Notes: a model not told the origin generated them from the letters alone. DNA of 64,000 bases from Kocuria sp. TGY1127_2 (GCF_013394385.1 NZ_AP022834.1:2542001-2606000); one strand, 5' to 3'; positions 48,511-58,322 are shown, numbered from the stretch's first letter. A program made the numbers and translations.

Positions 48511-48558
48511 AGTCACGTTTTGATACAAGAAATCTAGTTTCGAAATCAAAGCGTGACT
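48511..48558. promoter_or_regulatory. 48-bp imperfect palindrome over a likely promoter
   Basis: AGTCACGTTTTGAT (48511-48524) and ATCAAAGCGTGACT (48545-48558) are complementary at 13 of 14 positions, with a smaller GAAAT/GTTTC symmetry at the centre. On the minus strand a TTGTAT -35 and a TATATAAAAT -10 (about 48490-48500) with 17-bp spacing would read towards the CAP/LGFP gene, so the palindrome overlaps the -35. It is probably an operator. The rest of 48428-48664 is AT-rich and shows no gene. Confidence 0.55.
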
Positions 48559-48664
48559 ACACATTAAGGTCAGTGCATGAAATACCGGTGTCCTACCTGC
48601 ACAATTATGTTCACCAATGCGATCCGGAAGCGAAAATACTCAGGCTGTGTTCGAAATGCTTTAG

Positions 48665-49360
48665 TTACTTTTCGAAAATATGTTCGGGCCAGCGCACCGG
48701 ACCTCGGGGGTCTTCCGTGAGCAATCCGGCGATCCACACATCGAGCAATCTTCCGTTGACGGTGGTCAGGGCCCGGCGCGACAGGCCCTCGTAAGAGAAT
48801 CCGAGCCGCTGGGCCAGCCGGGCCGAAGGAATGTTTCCGACCATGGCTCGCCATTCGACCCGGCTCAAGCCCAAACCGGAGGGCAGATCTTTCGGATCCT
48901 GGGGAGCCGGCGAGCCGAAAGCGAAATCCAGAACCAGCTCACACGCCTCCGCGGTAAAGCCTCCTCCCCTGGCATCCCGCGCCGCCCACACTCCCATACT
49001 GGCCGTCCGGGAACTTGTCATGGACAGTGACACCAGTCCCGCGAAGAGTCCGACGTTCTCACCCTCTCCCGGAACCTGATCGGCGGCGTCGCGCGGAACC
49101 TGGACCAGCGTCCCCGTGTCCGGCCCATCGACCTCATCCCTGATATGGAAAGCCCAAGTCAATACGCTTCCTGATTTCCACCCGGGAGCGACGACGCCCT
49201 CGATGTATTCGAGGGCGTCGTCTTCTTCATAGGAATCGGGAACCGATCCGGTCCACCGAGGAATCTCCGGATCCCGGCATGCGTCGACCATGGCGGCGAC
49301 GTCGTTGGCACACGGCGCATCGAGGGCAAGACGGGAGGACCGGAGGCTGACATTACGCAT
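48665..49360 (-). CDS. GNAT family N-acetyltransferase (RimJ/RimL-like)
   Basis: A 231-residue acetyltransferase starting RNVSLRSSRLALDAP, the RimJ/RimL opening. The acetyl-CoA loop is represented by MGVWAARDARGGGFTAEA, and RVEWRAMVGNIPSARLAQRLGFSYEG is the conserved C-terminal half. It likely acetylates a ribosomal-protein or other N-terminus, or a small amine. It stands alone on the minus strand. A Gly/Asp-rich insertion (around PDTGTLVQVPRDAADQVPGE) is longer than in compact 180-residue members. Confidence 0.88.
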   Translation of the reverse strand: MRNVSLRSSRLALDAPCANDVAAMVDACRDPEIPRWTGSVPDSYEEDDALEYIEGVVAPGWKSGSVLTWAFHIRDEVDGPDTGTLVQVPRDAADQVPGEGENVGLFAGLVSLSMTSSRTASMGVWAARDARGGGFTAEACELVLDFAFGSPAPQDPKDLPSGLGLSRVEWRAMVGNIPSARLAQRLGFSYEGLSRRALTTVNGRLLDVWIAGLLTEDPRGPVRWPEHIFEK

Positions 49361-49422
49361 GATGCAATCTTAGCCCGCGCCTAGAACCCCAGGCCCCACG
49401 AGACCGGTGCTCGAACAGCGAA

Positions 49423-49447
49423 GGCCCCGTGAACACGCCACGGGGCC
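49423..49447 (-). terminator. Hairpin terminator after permease 1
   Basis: GGCCCCGTG (49423-49431) and CACGGGGCC (49439-49447) form a 9-bp stem with a 7-nt loop 24 bp beyond the permease stop at 49471. Read on the minus strand it is followed by TTCGCTGTT, a weak U-rich stretch. Confidence 0.7.
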
Positions 49448-49470
49448 ATTGCGCTGCGGCCAGCTACGGA

Positions 49471-50991
49471 CTAGGACTTGTTCCGCCCTTTCGCCGCGGG
49501 GCGCTGGGCCACGACGGGATGCAGACCCGTGACTCCTTCGCGCTCGGCCGCAATTTCGAGAACCCGCCCGCGAACCGCGAACCACCCGATGATGAGGGCC
49601 GGAATAACGATCACCATGGATCCGAGCGTGTACGTGCCCACCGGATAGTCCATAGCGATCAGAACCACGACTCCGGCCATGAACAACAGGACCAGCCAGT
49701 TGCTGTACGGGCTCAGGGGGGCGCGATAATCCGGTCGCCGGTACAGTCCCTTTTTGGTCAGGGAGACGAACTTCATGTGGCAGATGGTAATGGTCAACCA
49801 AGCGCTCATGATGCCGATCGAGGCGAAATTCAGCACGATCTCGAAGGCGCTTTCCGGGACGAAGTAGTTGAGCACCACACCGAGCAAAGCAACGATTGCG
49901 GTCAGGAAAATGCCGCCGTAGGGAACGCCTGAACGCGTCAGATTCTGCGCGAATTTGGGCGCAGAACCGGCCATCGCCATCGAATGCATGATGCGACCAG
50001 TCGAGTACAGGCCGGCGTTGAGGGACGAGAGTGCGGCCGTGATCACCACGAGCTGCATGATCGGCCCGGCAGCGTCAACCCCGATCGAGGAGAAGAACGT
50101 GACGAAGGGGCTCTCTGTCTCGCTGAAAGCTGTGTACGGCAGCAACAGGCAGAGCAGGAGAACGGAACCGACGTAGAAGACTGCGATACGCAAAATCACG
50201 GTGTTGATGGCCTTGGGGATAATCTTTTCCGCGTTCTTGGTCTCGCCGGATGTCGTGCCCACGAGCTCGATGCCTGCGTAGGCGAAGACGACACCCTGGG
50301 TGATGATCAACGCCGGCATCAATCCGTTCGGAAAGATTCCGTCGTTATCGGACATGAGCTGGAAGCCCGTGGGGTTACCGTTCGGCGTACCCACGATCAC
50401 GAAGATGATGCCCACCACCAGGAAGATCAGCAGGGCGACGACTTTGATCAGGGAGAACCAGAATTCCATCTCGCCAAAGACCTTCACGGAGATCAGGTTC
50501 ATTGCGACCACGATCACCACCACGAGGAAAGCGATGACCCACTGAGGAATCGCCCCGAAAAAGTCGAAGTATTGCCCGAACCAGCGCACGTAAATAGCGA
50601 TCGCGGTCGCGTCCACCACCGCCGTGGTCGCCCAGAAGAGCCAATACATCCAGCCGGAGAAGTACGCGGCCTTCTCGCCGAAGAATTCGCGCGAGTAGGA
50701 GACGAAGGATCCTGAAGAGGGCCGATGGACCACGAGTTCACCGAGGCTGCGCAGAATCAGGTAGCCCATGAATCCGCAAATTGCGTAGACAATGAACAGT
50801 GAGGGGCCCGCGCTGTGGAGGCGTCCTCCGGCCCCCAGGAAGAGACCGGTACCGATGGCTCCGCCGATAGCGATCATCTGAAGCTGACGGGGGCCCAGTC
50901 CCTTGTGAAACCCCGCCTGCTCATCATTGAATGTTTGCCCGGTGCCGTGGCTCTGAGGCTCGACCTCCGCGCGGGATGCTTTGGATGACAT
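49471..50991 (-). CDS. Amino acid permease, AAT/APC family (AnsP-like), paralogue 1
   Basis: A 506-residue permease with about twelve membrane segments. The AAT signature near the N-terminus (LQMIAIGGAIGTGLFLGAG) and the ELVVHRPSSGSFVSY and EMEFWFSLIK segments closely resemble E. coli AnsP (L-asparagine permease). D-serine/D-alanine/glycine or GABA permeases are the nearest alternatives. Start ATG 50991 follows AGAAGG. It lies downstream of the ornithine cyclodeaminase gene on the same strand, with a terminator-like hairpin and an operator-like palindrome between. Confidence 0.92.
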   Translation of the reverse strand: MSSKASRAEVEPQSHGTGQTFNDEQAGFHKGLGPRQLQMIAIGGAIGTGLFLGAGGRLHSAGPSLFIVYAICGFMGYLILRSLGELVVHRPSSGSFVSYSREFFGEKAAYFSGWMYWLFWATTAVVDATAIAIYVRWFGQYFDFFGAIPQWVIAFLVVVIVVAMNLISVKVFGEMEFWFSLIKVVALLIFLVVGIIFVIVGTPNGNPTGFQLMSDNDGIFPNGLMPALIITQGVVFAYAGIELVGTTSGETKNAEKIIPKAINTVILRIAVFYVGSVLLLCLLLPYTAFSETESPFVTFFSSIGVDAAGPIMQLVVITAALSSLNAGLYSTGRIMHSMAMAGSAPKFAQNLTRSGVPYGGIFLTAIVALLGVVLNYFVPESAFEIVLNFASIGIMSAWLTITICHMKFVSLTKKGLYRRPDYRAPLSPYSNWLVLLFMAGVVVLIAMDYPVGTYTLGSMVIVIPALIIGWFAVRGRVLEIAAEREGVTGLHPVVAQRPAAKGRNKS

Positions 50992-51038
50992 GGGTTAGTT
51001 ACCTTCTCTTAGGAAACCTCGTAAGTGTGCGAGTTAGT

Positions 51039-51053
51039 CCGATACATTATCGG
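51039..51053. promoter_or_regulatory. Candidate operator upstream of permease 1
   Basis: CCGATACATTATCGG has perfect 6-bp arms around CAT, 48 bp before the permease start. It may be bound by the nearby Lrp-family regulator or another repressor. Assignment is speculative. Confidence 0.4.
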
Positions 51054-51089
51054 CTCGATGTGTCGAATATGTTACCCACAAATATGAAG

Positions 51090-51125
51090 GACCGTGCCGC
51101 ACACCACACTGCGCGCGACACGGTC
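51090..51125 (-). terminator. Terminator-like hairpin after ornithine cyclodeaminase
   Basis: GACCGTG (51090-51096) and CACGGTC (51119-51125) form a 7-bp stem with a GC-rich 22-nt loop, 27 bp past the cyclodeaminase stop. It separates that gene from permease 1. Confidence 0.55.
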
Positions 51126-51151
51126 TTTCGAGGACCGAGAAGGGTGGGCCC

Positions 51152-52180
51152 TTATCCCACGGGCTTTAGCGCATTGACGAGCGAAAAGAGGTCCTTGGGG
51201 TCATCGGGATCCGCGACCATGTCAATATAGGTTTGCAACGGCGAATCGGCCGTAGCGTCCCGGACGCAGCGGAGCGCCGAGAAATCGTTGATCGCAAATC
51301 CGACCGAGTCGAAGATCGTGATGTCTTCTTCCGATGTCCGACCTTCCGCCTCACCGTTGAGGACCTGCCAGAACTCGGTCACGGGGAAATCGGGGTCCAT
51401 CTGCTGGATTTCTCCCTCGACTCGAGTCTGCGGAGTGAACTCCACGAACACCTTGCCCCGGTCGAGGATGGCCGCCTCCAGCTCGGTCTTGCCGGGGCAG
51501 TCGCCGCCCACAGCATTCAGGTGCATTCCGGGGCGGACATGCCGGGTGGCCAGGATGGTGTTCTGCGCCTTGTCCGCGGTGCAGGTCGTGACAATGTCGG
51601 CGTCGGCCACCGCTTCATCTACGGAGTCGGCCGCCGTAATGCGGAAGCCCAGCGGCTCGAGGTTGCGCCGCAGCTTCTCGACCGCTTTGGGGTCGACGTC
51701 GTAGACCGTGAGGTCCTCAATGCCCAACGCCGCGCGGAACCCGAGTGACTGGAACTCCGACTGCGAGCCCGCCCCCACCAGAGCCATTCTCTTGGAGTCG
51801 GGACGAGCCAGCTTTCGGGCGGTCATGGCCGACGTCGCCGCGGTCCGCAACGCCGTCAACAGGGTCATTTCGGCCAAAAACGTCGGGTAGCCGTTGTCGA
51901 CGTCGGCCAGCACGCCGAAGGCCGTGACGGTTTGGAAACCGCGAGCGGGATTAGAAGGGTGGCCGTTGACGTACTTGAAGGAGTACAACTCGCCATCGGA
52001 GGTGGGCATGAGCTCGATCACGCCGAAAGGGGTGTGGCTCGCGATCCGAGGGGTCTTGTCGAATTTGGCCCAGCGACCAAAATCATGCTCAAGGTAGCCG
52101 ATCATTTTCTCGATGATGGCCTCCACACCGTCGCGCTGGATCCACCGCGCCATGTTCTGAACATCGACGAATTGCGTCAT
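51152..52180 (-). CDS. Ornithine cyclodeaminase family protein
   Basis: A 342-residue OCD/mu-crystallin family enzyme. MALVGAGSQSEFQSLGFRA is the NAD-binding glycine loop, and NAVGGDCPGKTELEAAIL carries the aspartate-containing DCPGKTEL motif typical of true ornithine cyclodeaminases, which convert L-ornithine to L-proline and ammonia. ATG 52180 follows AGGAGGAGG; the frame continues upstream to 52381 without another good start. It is divergent from an Lrp-type regulator that probably controls it. Lysine cyclodeaminase or alanine dehydrogenase activities are alternatives in this family. Confidence 0.9.
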   Translation of the reverse strand: MTQFVDVQNMARWIQRDGVEAIIEKMIGYLEHDFGRWAKFDKTPRIASHTPFGVIELMPTSDGELYSFKYVNGHPSNPARGFQTVTAFGVLADVDNGYPTFLAEMTLLTALRTAATSAMTARKLARPDSKRMALVGAGSQSEFQSLGFRAALGIEDLTVYDVDPKAVEKLRRNLEPLGFRITAADSVDEAVADADIVTTCTADKAQNTILATRHVRPGMHLNAVGGDCPGKTELEAAILDRGKVFVEFTPQTRVEGEIQQMDPDFPVTEFWQVLNGEAEGRTSEEDITIFDSVGFAINDFSALRCVRDATADSPLQTYIDMVADPDDPKDLFSLVNALKPVG

Positions 52181-52234
52181 GTTTTTCCTCCTCCTGACGA
52201 GTTCTGGATTCACCATGAGCCTAGTATTCACACT

Positions 52235-52256
52235 ATTGAACCGAAATGGTCTCAAT
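52235..52256. promoter_or_regulatory. Candidate Lrp-type operator
   Basis: ATTGA...TCAAT ends flank a partly symmetric 22-bp stretch (with CC...GG inside) between the divergent ornithine cyclodeaminase and Lrp genes. Its position and AT-rich partial symmetry fit an Lrp/AsnC site. Confidence 0.4.
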
Positions 52257-52307
52257 TCATCCAGAATGCCCCTCAGGTATTCAGATTGTTCGATACGGAT
52301 TAGCATT

Positions 52308-52745
52308 ATGGATATGGCGAAGACTTCAGATCTGGATCGACGACTCATCGCGGCCTTGCGCAAGGACGGCCGTGCCTCCATTGCAGCGCTGGCTCAGGAA
52401 CTCGACGTCTCCCGGGCGACGGTCACCAAACGCATTGATTCGCTGACCGCCCGGGGAATCATCGTGGGGTTCAGCGTGCGTGTCCGAGACTATGCAGAGG
52501 CTTCGCAGGTCCGCGCCATATCTCTGATCGAAGTCGAAGGCAGAACCACGGATCACGTGATCGACGAGTTGCGTGGGCTCCCCGAGATTCTGGCGCTCCA
52601 CACGACCAACGGAGGGTGGGATCTCGTGGCCGAATTGCAGTGCGTGGATCTTCAGGATTTCGACGCCGTCCTCAAGAGCATCCGCGGCATATCCGGAGTC
52701 GTAAACAGCGAGACGAGTCTGCTGTTGAGCTCGGTGGTCAGGTAG
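52308..52745 (+). CDS. Lrp/AsnC family transcriptional regulator
   Basis: A 145-residue Lrp-type protein: an N-terminal helix-turn-helix (DGRASIAALAQELDVSRATVTKRIDSLTARGII) and a C-terminal RAM domain (RAISLIEVEG..., GGWDLVAELQCVD). ATG 52308 has no good ribosome binding site, so translation could start there on a leaderless or short-leader transcript, or at ATG 52314. It is divergent from ornithine cyclodeaminase; such Lrp regulators typically activate the amino-acid catabolic gene next to them. The amino-acid effector is probably ornithine or arginine, by inference. Confidence 0.9.
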   Translation: MDMAKTSDLDRRLIAALRKDGRASIAALAQELDVSRATVTKRIDSLTARGIIVGFSVRVRDYAEASQVRAISLIEVEGRTTDHVIDELRGLPEILALHTTNGGWDLVAELQCVDLQDFDAVLKSIRGISGVVNSETSLLLSSVVR

Positions 52746-52818
52746 CCCGTCCTCATCGATACGAGCATCCCTCCGAGGCTTCGGCGCAACCGGCACCTTT
52801 GTTGCACCTCGCGGATGC

Positions 52819-52849
52819 GCCCGCTCACCCGATGGTCGGATGAGCGGGC
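52819..52849. terminator. Bidirectional hairpin terminator
   Basis: GCCCGCTCA (52819-52827) and TGAGCGGGC (52841-52849) form a 9-bp stem with an inner CCGA/TCGG pairing. It lies between the convergent Lrp gene (ends 52745) and permease 2 (ends 52907). Confidence 0.75.
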
Positions 52850-52906
52850 CCACTCCGGATCGCCGTCGTCCACATATCATCACTGAGACAAGAGCGGACG
52901 TTCGGT

Positions 52907-54496
52907 CTACTCCTTGTTGTCAGCGTTTCCGGCGTAGATGTCCGGAGCGATCACGGTTCTGGCCTTCTGGGCCTCGTGCCGTTGCTGCGCGTCAACCGCC
53001 TGCCGTGCCGCAACTATGGGATAGGCGCCGGTGACACCTTCTCTTTGGGCCGCCAGCTCCATGACGCGTTTCCGGACGGCGAACCACCCTACGATGAGGA
53101 GAGGGACTACGATCAGCATGGACCCCAGGGTCAGCGTCCCCACGGGGTAGTCCAGGGCCATGAGAATGACGACCGAAACCAGGAATGCGACCGTCAACCA
53201 GTTGGTCACCGGTGCGAACGGCGCCCTGTACCGGGGCCTGGTGTAGAGCCCCTGCTTCGACAGGCGGACGAACTTCTGGTGCGACAGAGTGATAGCCGCC
53301 CATGAGGCCATCGTCCCGATAGCGGAAATATTGAGCACGATTTCGAAGGCCTGCGACGGCACGAGGTAGTTCAGCACGACACCCAGCAGTGAAACAACCG
53401 CGGTCAGGAGGATTCCTCCGAAGGGAACACCCGATGCGTTCAACTTGGCGGCGAATCGAGGTCCCGAACCGGCCATCGCCATGGAGTGCAGGATCCGACC
53501 CGTCGAGTACAAGCCAGCATTGAGCGAGGACAGAGCCGCCGTAATGACGACGAGCTGCACGATGGGCCCGGCGGCATCGACGCCGATCGAGGAGAAGAAA
53601 GTAACGAAGGGTGATTCGCCCTCGCTGTACGCGGTGTACGGCATCAGCATGCACAGGAGCAGAACGGAGCCGACGTAGAAGACCGCAATGCGGAGAATGA
53701 CCGTGTTGATGGCCCTGGGAATAACCTTCTCCGGATCCTTGGTTTCGCCGGACGTGGTTCCCACGAGCTCAATACCCGCGTAGGCGAACACCACGCCCTG
53801 AATCACCACAAGCGCGGCCATGCCACCGGAGGGGAACAGACCCCCATGATCCGTGATGAGAGAAATACCCGTAGGCTGTCCAGTCGGCGACCCGAAGACC
53901 ACGAAGATGATGCCGAGCACCAGGAACAGGACGAGCGTGCCGACCTTGATGAGCGAGAACCAGAATTCCATTTCCCCGAAGACCTTGACGGAGATCAGGT
54001 TGGCTCCCACAACGATCGCGACAACGGCAAGAGCGGAAACCCATTGGGGAATGCTCGCAATGGCCTCGCTGTACCGACCGAACCATCGGACGTAGATCGC
54101 GATGGCCGTCGCATCCGCGATGGCGGTCATGGCCCAGTTGAGCCAGTACAGCCAGCCGGAGACGTACGCGGCCTTTTCCCCGTAGAACTCGCGCGTATAG
54201 GAGACGAATGACCCGGACGACGGCCGGTGACAGACCAGCTCGCCCAGTGAACGCAACATCAGGTACCCGAAGAAACCGCAGACACCGTAAATGATGAAGA
54301 GGGAAGGACCCGCGGAGGCGAGACGGCCACCGGCGCCGAGAAACAGGCCGGTGCCGATGGCACCGCCGATCGCAATCATCTGGAGCTGGCGCGCCCCTAG
54401 TCCTTTCCGCAGGCCGGCATCCTCCGCGGCCATGAATTGATTGGATTTTCCGTGGGCCTTGCCCGACGGGCCCCCCGAAGAAAATGTCGATGACAT
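52907..54496 (-). CDS. Amino acid permease, AAT/APC family (AnsP-like), paralogue 2
   Basis: A 529-residue paralogue of permease 1, sharing LQMIAIGGAIGTGLFLGAG, HRPSSGSFVSYTREFYGEKAA and TGISLITDHGG-type segments, with about twelve membrane helices. The N-terminal ~35 residues and C-terminal ~30 residues (AVDAQQRHEAQKAR...) are hydrophilic and differ from the other copies. ATG 54496 has AAAGGG upstream. It is transcribed separately from permease 3, with a 7-bp hairpin in the leader. AnsP-type transport of asparagine or related neutral amino acids is inferred from similarity. Confidence 0.9.
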   Translation of the reverse strand: MSSTFSSGGPSGKAHGKSNQFMAAEDAGLRKGLGARQLQMIAIGGAIGTGLFLGAGGRLASAGPSLFIIYGVCGFFGYLMLRSLGELVCHRPSSGSFVSYTREFYGEKAAYVSGWLYWLNWAMTAIADATAIAIYVRWFGRYSEAIASIPQWVSALAVVAIVVGANLISVKVFGEMEFWFSLIKVGTLVLFLVLGIIFVVFGSPTGQPTGISLITDHGGLFPSGGMAALVVIQGVVFAYAGIELVGTTSGETKDPEKVIPRAINTVILRIAVFYVGSVLLLCMLMPYTAYSEGESPFVTFFSSIGVDAAGPIVQLVVITAALSSLNAGLYSTGRILHSMAMAGSGPRFAAKLNASGVPFGGILLTAVVSLLGVVLNYLVPSQAFEIVLNISAIGTMASWAAITLSHQKFVRLSKQGLYTRPRYRAPFAPVTNWLTVAFLVSVVILMALDYPVGTLTLGSMLIVVPLLIVGWFAVRKRVMELAAQREGVTGAYPIVAARQAVDAQQRHEAQKARTVIAPDIYAGNADNKE

Positions 54497-54534
54497 TGAC
54501 TAACCCTTTGGTTCAGGGAGCATCCACTCCATCG

Positions 54535-54552
54535 CTCCCCTAGCGAGGGGAG
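54535..54552. other. Hairpin in the leader of permease 2
   Basis: CTCCCCT and AGGGGAG are separated by AGCG, a 7-bp stem 39 bp before the permease 2 start. It could be an attenuator, an operator or a late terminator of permease 3. The rest of 54497-54717 shows no gene. Confidence 0.4.
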
Positions 54553-54717
54553 TCAAGGAGGGACGCTCGACTCGAAACATCACCGACCGGGAGGCCCCAT
54601 AGCGACACCATGTGCCCTACCTCACTCGATCGGCTCAAGGCCGTAGCTTACCCGGAAATGCGCCCGCAGTGCTGCATCCACCGACCCCTCAGGTCCTCGG
54701 TTGTCAGGGAAAACCCG

Positions 54718-56286
54718 TTATTCGTCGTCGAGATGGATGGTCGTGTTGGACTTGCCGTGGTCGAACGGAGCGTCCTTGTCCTCGGTCGTCGGCCACTGAG
54801 CAACCACCGGGAACTGACCGGTGTACCCCTCGCGCTGTGCGGCGACTTCCATGACCCGACGACGGACCAGGAACCATCCGATGATCAGCAGCGGAATGAT
54901 AACCACCATGGACGCAAGGGTGTAGGTACCCACCGGGTAGTCGAAAGCGATTAGCACCATCACGGCCGCCAGAAACAGCATCGTGATCCAGTTGGTGAAA
55001 GGGGCCAGCGGGGCCCGATATTTCGGTCGCTGGTAGAGGCCCTTTTTGGCCAGGGCCACGAATTTCTGATGCGGCAAAGTAATCGCGGCCCAACCAACGA
55101 TGATTCCGACCGCTGACATGTTCAACACGATCTCGAATGCCGCCTCAGGGACGAGGTAGTTCAGGATCACGCCCAGCATGCCGACACCCGTGGTCAACAG
55201 AATACCCACGAACGGGACACCGCCCTTGGTGAGCTTCTGGGCAAAGCGTGGGGCCGAACCGGCCATCGCCATCGAGTGGACGATTCGGCCCGTCGAGTAC
55301 AGCCCGGCATTGAGCGAGGACAGGGCCGCGGTGATCACCACAAGTTGCATGATGGGCCCCGCAGCATCCACCCCGATCGAGGCGAAGAATGTCACGAACG
55401 GCGATTCGTCGTCGCTGTACTGCGTATACGGCAGCAGGAGGCAGAGAAGCAGGACCGAGCCGACGTAGAAAACGGCGATGCGGAGGATCACGGAGTTGAT
55501 CGCGCGCGGAATGACCCGGTCGGGCTCCTGGGTCTCGCCCGATGCTGTGCCCACAAGCTCAATACCGGAGTACGCAAAGACGACACCCTGCGAGACGACG
55601 AGCGCGGGCAGCAAACCATTGGGCAGCATTCCGCCGGATTCCGAAATCAGCGTGAATCCGGTGGGATCCCCCGACGGGGATCCGAAGATCACGAACAGGA
55701 TGCCGACGATCATGAAGATCACGAGCGCGCTGACCTTGATGATCGCGAACCAGAACTCCATCTCGCCGAAGACCTTGACGGAGATGAGGTTCATGACCGT
55801 CACCGCGGCGATCACCAGGAATGCCAGAGCCCACTGGGGGACCGCATTGATGAAGGAGATGTACTGCCCAAACCATTTCACGTAGATCGCCATGGCCGTC
55901 GCGTCCACGATCGTGGTCGTGGCCCAACTGAGCCAATACATCCATCCGGTGAAGTATGCGGACTTCTCCCCGAAGAACTCGCGGCAATAGGACACGAACG
56001 ACCCGGAGGAAGGGCGATGCACCACGAGCTCGCCCAGTTGCCGGAGGATGAGATAGCCGAAGAATCCGGCCACGGCGTACAGGATGAACAGGGTTGGTCC
56101 GGCGCTTTGGAGCCGCCCACCCGTCCCCAGGAACAGTCCCGTTCCGATCGAGCCACCGATCGCGATCATTTGTAGCTGACGAGGGCTCAAACCCTTTTTG
56201 AAGCCTTCTTGTTCCGCCTCGAATTGATTCTGTGCGGCCTCGGGTGAACGACTCGCCGCCGACGAGTCTGAACCAGGTGATGCCAT
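54718..56286 (-). CDS. Amino acid permease, AAT/APC family (AnsP-like), paralogue 3
   Basis: A 522-residue paralogue with LQMIAIGGSIGTGLFLGTG, QLGELVVHRPSSGSFVSYCREFFGEK and the same helix order as the other three copies. I chose ATG 56286, preceded by GGGAGG; the frame extends to 56343 without a good start. It lies between permease 2 and ilvD, all on the minus strand but with hairpins between, so the genes are probably separate transcription units. The C-terminus carries a short hydrophilic tail rich in Asp, Lys and His. Confidence 0.9.
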   Translation of the reverse strand: MASPGSDSSAASRSPEAAQNQFEAEQEGFKKGLSPRQLQMIAIGGSIGTGLFLGTGGRLQSAGPTLFILYAVAGFFGYLILRQLGELVVHRPSSGSFVSYCREFFGEKSAYFTGWMYWLSWATTTIVDATAMAIYVKWFGQYISFINAVPQWALAFLVIAAVTVMNLISVKVFGEMEFWFAIIKVSALVIFMIVGILFVIFGSPSGDPTGFTLISESGGMLPNGLLPALVVSQGVVFAYSGIELVGTASGETQEPDRVIPRAINSVILRIAVFYVGSVLLLCLLLPYTQYSDDESPFVTFFASIGVDAAGPIMQLVVITAALSSLNAGLYSTGRIVHSMAMAGSAPRFAQKLTKGGVPFVGILLTTGVGMLGVILNYLVPEAAFEIVLNMSAVGIIVGWAAITLPHQKFVALAKKGLYQRPKYRAPLAPFTNWITMLFLAAVMVLIAFDYPVGTYTLASMVVIIPLLIIGWFLVRRRVMEVAAQREGYTGQFPVVAQWPTTEDKDAPFDHGKSNTTIHLDDE

Positions 56287-56392
56287 GGGGGTTCCTCCCA
56301 CTACGTCGGTCACGAACCTCCCCTTGGTCCGTAGAGTCTGCACGGTATCTTACCGAAACGTCGACGCATCTGTAACCCCGGCCACAACGAAA

Positions 56393-56425
56393 GTTGTCCA
56401 CGGGGCAACACGCCCCGTGGACAAC
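56393..56425 (-). terminator. Strong terminator after ilvD
   Basis: GTTGTCCACGGGG (56393-56405) and CCCCGTGGACAAC (56413-56425) form a perfect 13-bp stem with a 7-nt loop, 56 bp past the ilvD stop. On the minus strand the stem is followed by TTTCGTTG, fitting a terminator. Confidence 0.85.
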
Positions 56426-56480
56426 AGAAGATGCACGACAAGGGAGGTGCGGTCCCTTGCGGGACCTGCCTCGCGGAAGC

Positions 56481-58322
56481 TTACTCCGGAACGACGCGAA
56501 CAGCACCCTTGTCCGCGCTGGTCACCATAGAAGCGTACGCGCGCAGAGCCGTGGAGACCTGACGCTCACGGGGTTTGGTCGGCTTCCAGGGCAGAGGACC
56601 ACGGGCCTCTCGACGCCTGGCCAGCTCCTCGTCGGAGACGTGCACCTGCAGGAGACGGTTGGCGACGTCGATCTCAATCTCGTCGCCGTGTTCGATCAGG
56701 CCCACGGCTCCTCCGGCTGCGGCCTCGGGCGAGATATGACCGATCGAGATACCCGAAGTGCCGCCGGAGAAACGACCGTCCGTGATGAGGGCGCATTCCT
56801 TGCCGAGGCCAAGACCCTTGAGGTAAGAGGTTGGGTACAGCATTTCCTGCATCCCGGGGCCGCCCTTGGGCCCTTCGTATTGGATCACCACGATGTCGCC
56901 GGGTTCGACGTGCTTGGATAGGATCTCGAACACGGCTTCGTCCTGGGACTCGACGACAAAGGCCTTGCCCCGGAAGTGGAACAGGCTCTCGTCGATTCCC
57001 GCGGTCTTGATGACCGCTCCGTCCTCGGCGATATTGCCGAAGAGGATAGCCAGACCCCCGTCCTTGGTGTAGGCGTGCTCGACCGAGTGGATACAACCGA
57101 ATTCCGGATCCGTATCCAGTTCCTCGAATTTGTTGGCCGTCGAGAATGCCTGCGTCGTGCGCACTCCCCCCGGCGCGGCGAGGAACAGTTCACGGGCGCG
57201 TTCCGAGGCCGAATCGCGGCGTATGTCCCACTCGTTGAGCCAATCGTCCACCGACTCGGCGTGCACGGTGCGCACGCCATCGTGCCGGAACAGCCCCGCC
57301 CGATCCAACTCACCCAGGATTGCGGGGATACCGCCGGCCTTGTGGACGTGCTCGATATGGAATTTCGTCGAGTTGGGGGCAACCTTGGCCAAGCACGGGA
57401 CGTGCCGAGAGAGCTCGTCGATGTCCTTGAGCTTGAAGTCCACCTCGGCCTCCTGCGCAGCGGCAAGGATGTGCAGAACCGTGTTGGTAGAACCGCCCAT
57501 GGCGATGTCGAGGGCCATCGCATTCGCGAAGGCGTTCTTGGACGCGATATTGCGGGGAAGGACGGATTCGTCGTCCTCCTCGTAGTATTTCTTGGCCAGT
57601 TCGACGACGGTGCGACCGGCATTGAGGAACAGGTCCTTGCGGGCAATCTGGGTCGCCAACGTGGTCCCGTTGCCGGGCAATGAGAGCCCCAAGGCCTCCG
57701 TCAGGCAGTTCATCGAGTTGGCCGTGAACATGCCGGAGCAAGAGCCGCACGTCGGGCAGGCGTTTTCCTCGATCATGCCGAGCTGATCGTCGGTCACAGA
57801 TTCGTCCACCGCGTATGCCATGGCGTCGACCAGGTCGATGCGGTGCTCGATGACGCCCTCGACCGCGTTGCCGGACTCCATGGGTCCGCCGGAGACGAAT
57901 ACCACGGGGATATTCAGGCGCATGGCGGCCATGAGCATCCCGGGAGTGATCTTGTCACAGTTGGAAATGCACACGAGAGCGTCGGCCCGGTGGGCGTTGA
58001 CCATGTATTCGACCGAATCGGCGATGATGTCGCGGGATGGCAAGGAGTAGAGCATGCCGTCGTGCCCCATCGCGATGCCGTCGTCGACGGCGATCGTGTT
58101 GAATTCCTTGGCGACGCCGCCGGCCTCTTCCACTGCGCCCGCCACGAGAGAACCCATATTTTTCAGATGGACGTGTCCCGGAACGAACTGCGTGAAGGAG
58201 TTGGCGATCGCGACGATCGGCTTGCCGAAATCTTCCTTCTTCATTCCCGTCGCACGCCACAGCGCGCGGGCCCCAGCCATGTTCCGCCCGTGCGTGGATG
58301 TTCTGGAACGCAGGTCAGGCAT
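56481..58322 (-). CDS. ilvD: Dihydroxy-acid dehydratase
   Basis: A 613-residue IlvD of the long, E. coli-like type. The Fe-S and Mg ligands are visible in [13 protein letters not shown] and [18 protein letters not shown], with the catalytic-serine region near the C-terminus, [20 protein letters not shown]. It dehydrates dihydroxy acids in valine, leucine and isoleucine synthesis. ATG 58322 follows AAGGAGG at ideal spacing; the frame is open to 58445 but without support. No other ilv gene is adjacent, so regulation is independent here. Confidence 0.96.
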   Translation of the reverse strand: MPDLRSRTSTHGRNMAGARALWRATGMKKEDFGKPIVAIANSFTQFVPGHVHLKNMGSLVAGAVEEAGGVAKEFNTIAVDDGIAMGHDGMLYSLPSRDIIADSVEYMVNAHRADALVCISNCDKITPGMLMAAMRLNIPVVFVSGGPMESGNAVEGVIEHRIDLVDAMAYAVDESVTDDQLGMIEENACPTCGSCSGMFTANSMNCLTEALGLSLPGNGTTLATQIARKDLFLNAGRTVVELAKKYYEEDDESVLPRNIASKNAFANAMALDIAMGGSTNTVLHILAAAQEAEVDFKLKDIDELSRHVPCLAKVAPNSTKFHIEHVHKAGGIPAILGELDRAGLFRHDGVRTVHAESVDDWLNEWDIRRDSASERARELFLAAPGGVRTTQAFSTANKFEELDTDPEFGCIHSVEHAYTKDGGLAILFGNIAEDGAVIKTAGIDESLFHFRGKAFVVESQDEAVFEILSKHVEPGDIVVIQYEGPKGGPGMQEMLYPTSYLKGLGLGKECALITDGRFSGGTSGISIGHISPEAAAGGAVGLIEHGDEIEIDVANRLLQVHVSDEELARRREARGPLPWKPTKPRERQVSTALRAYASMVTSADKGAVRVVPE

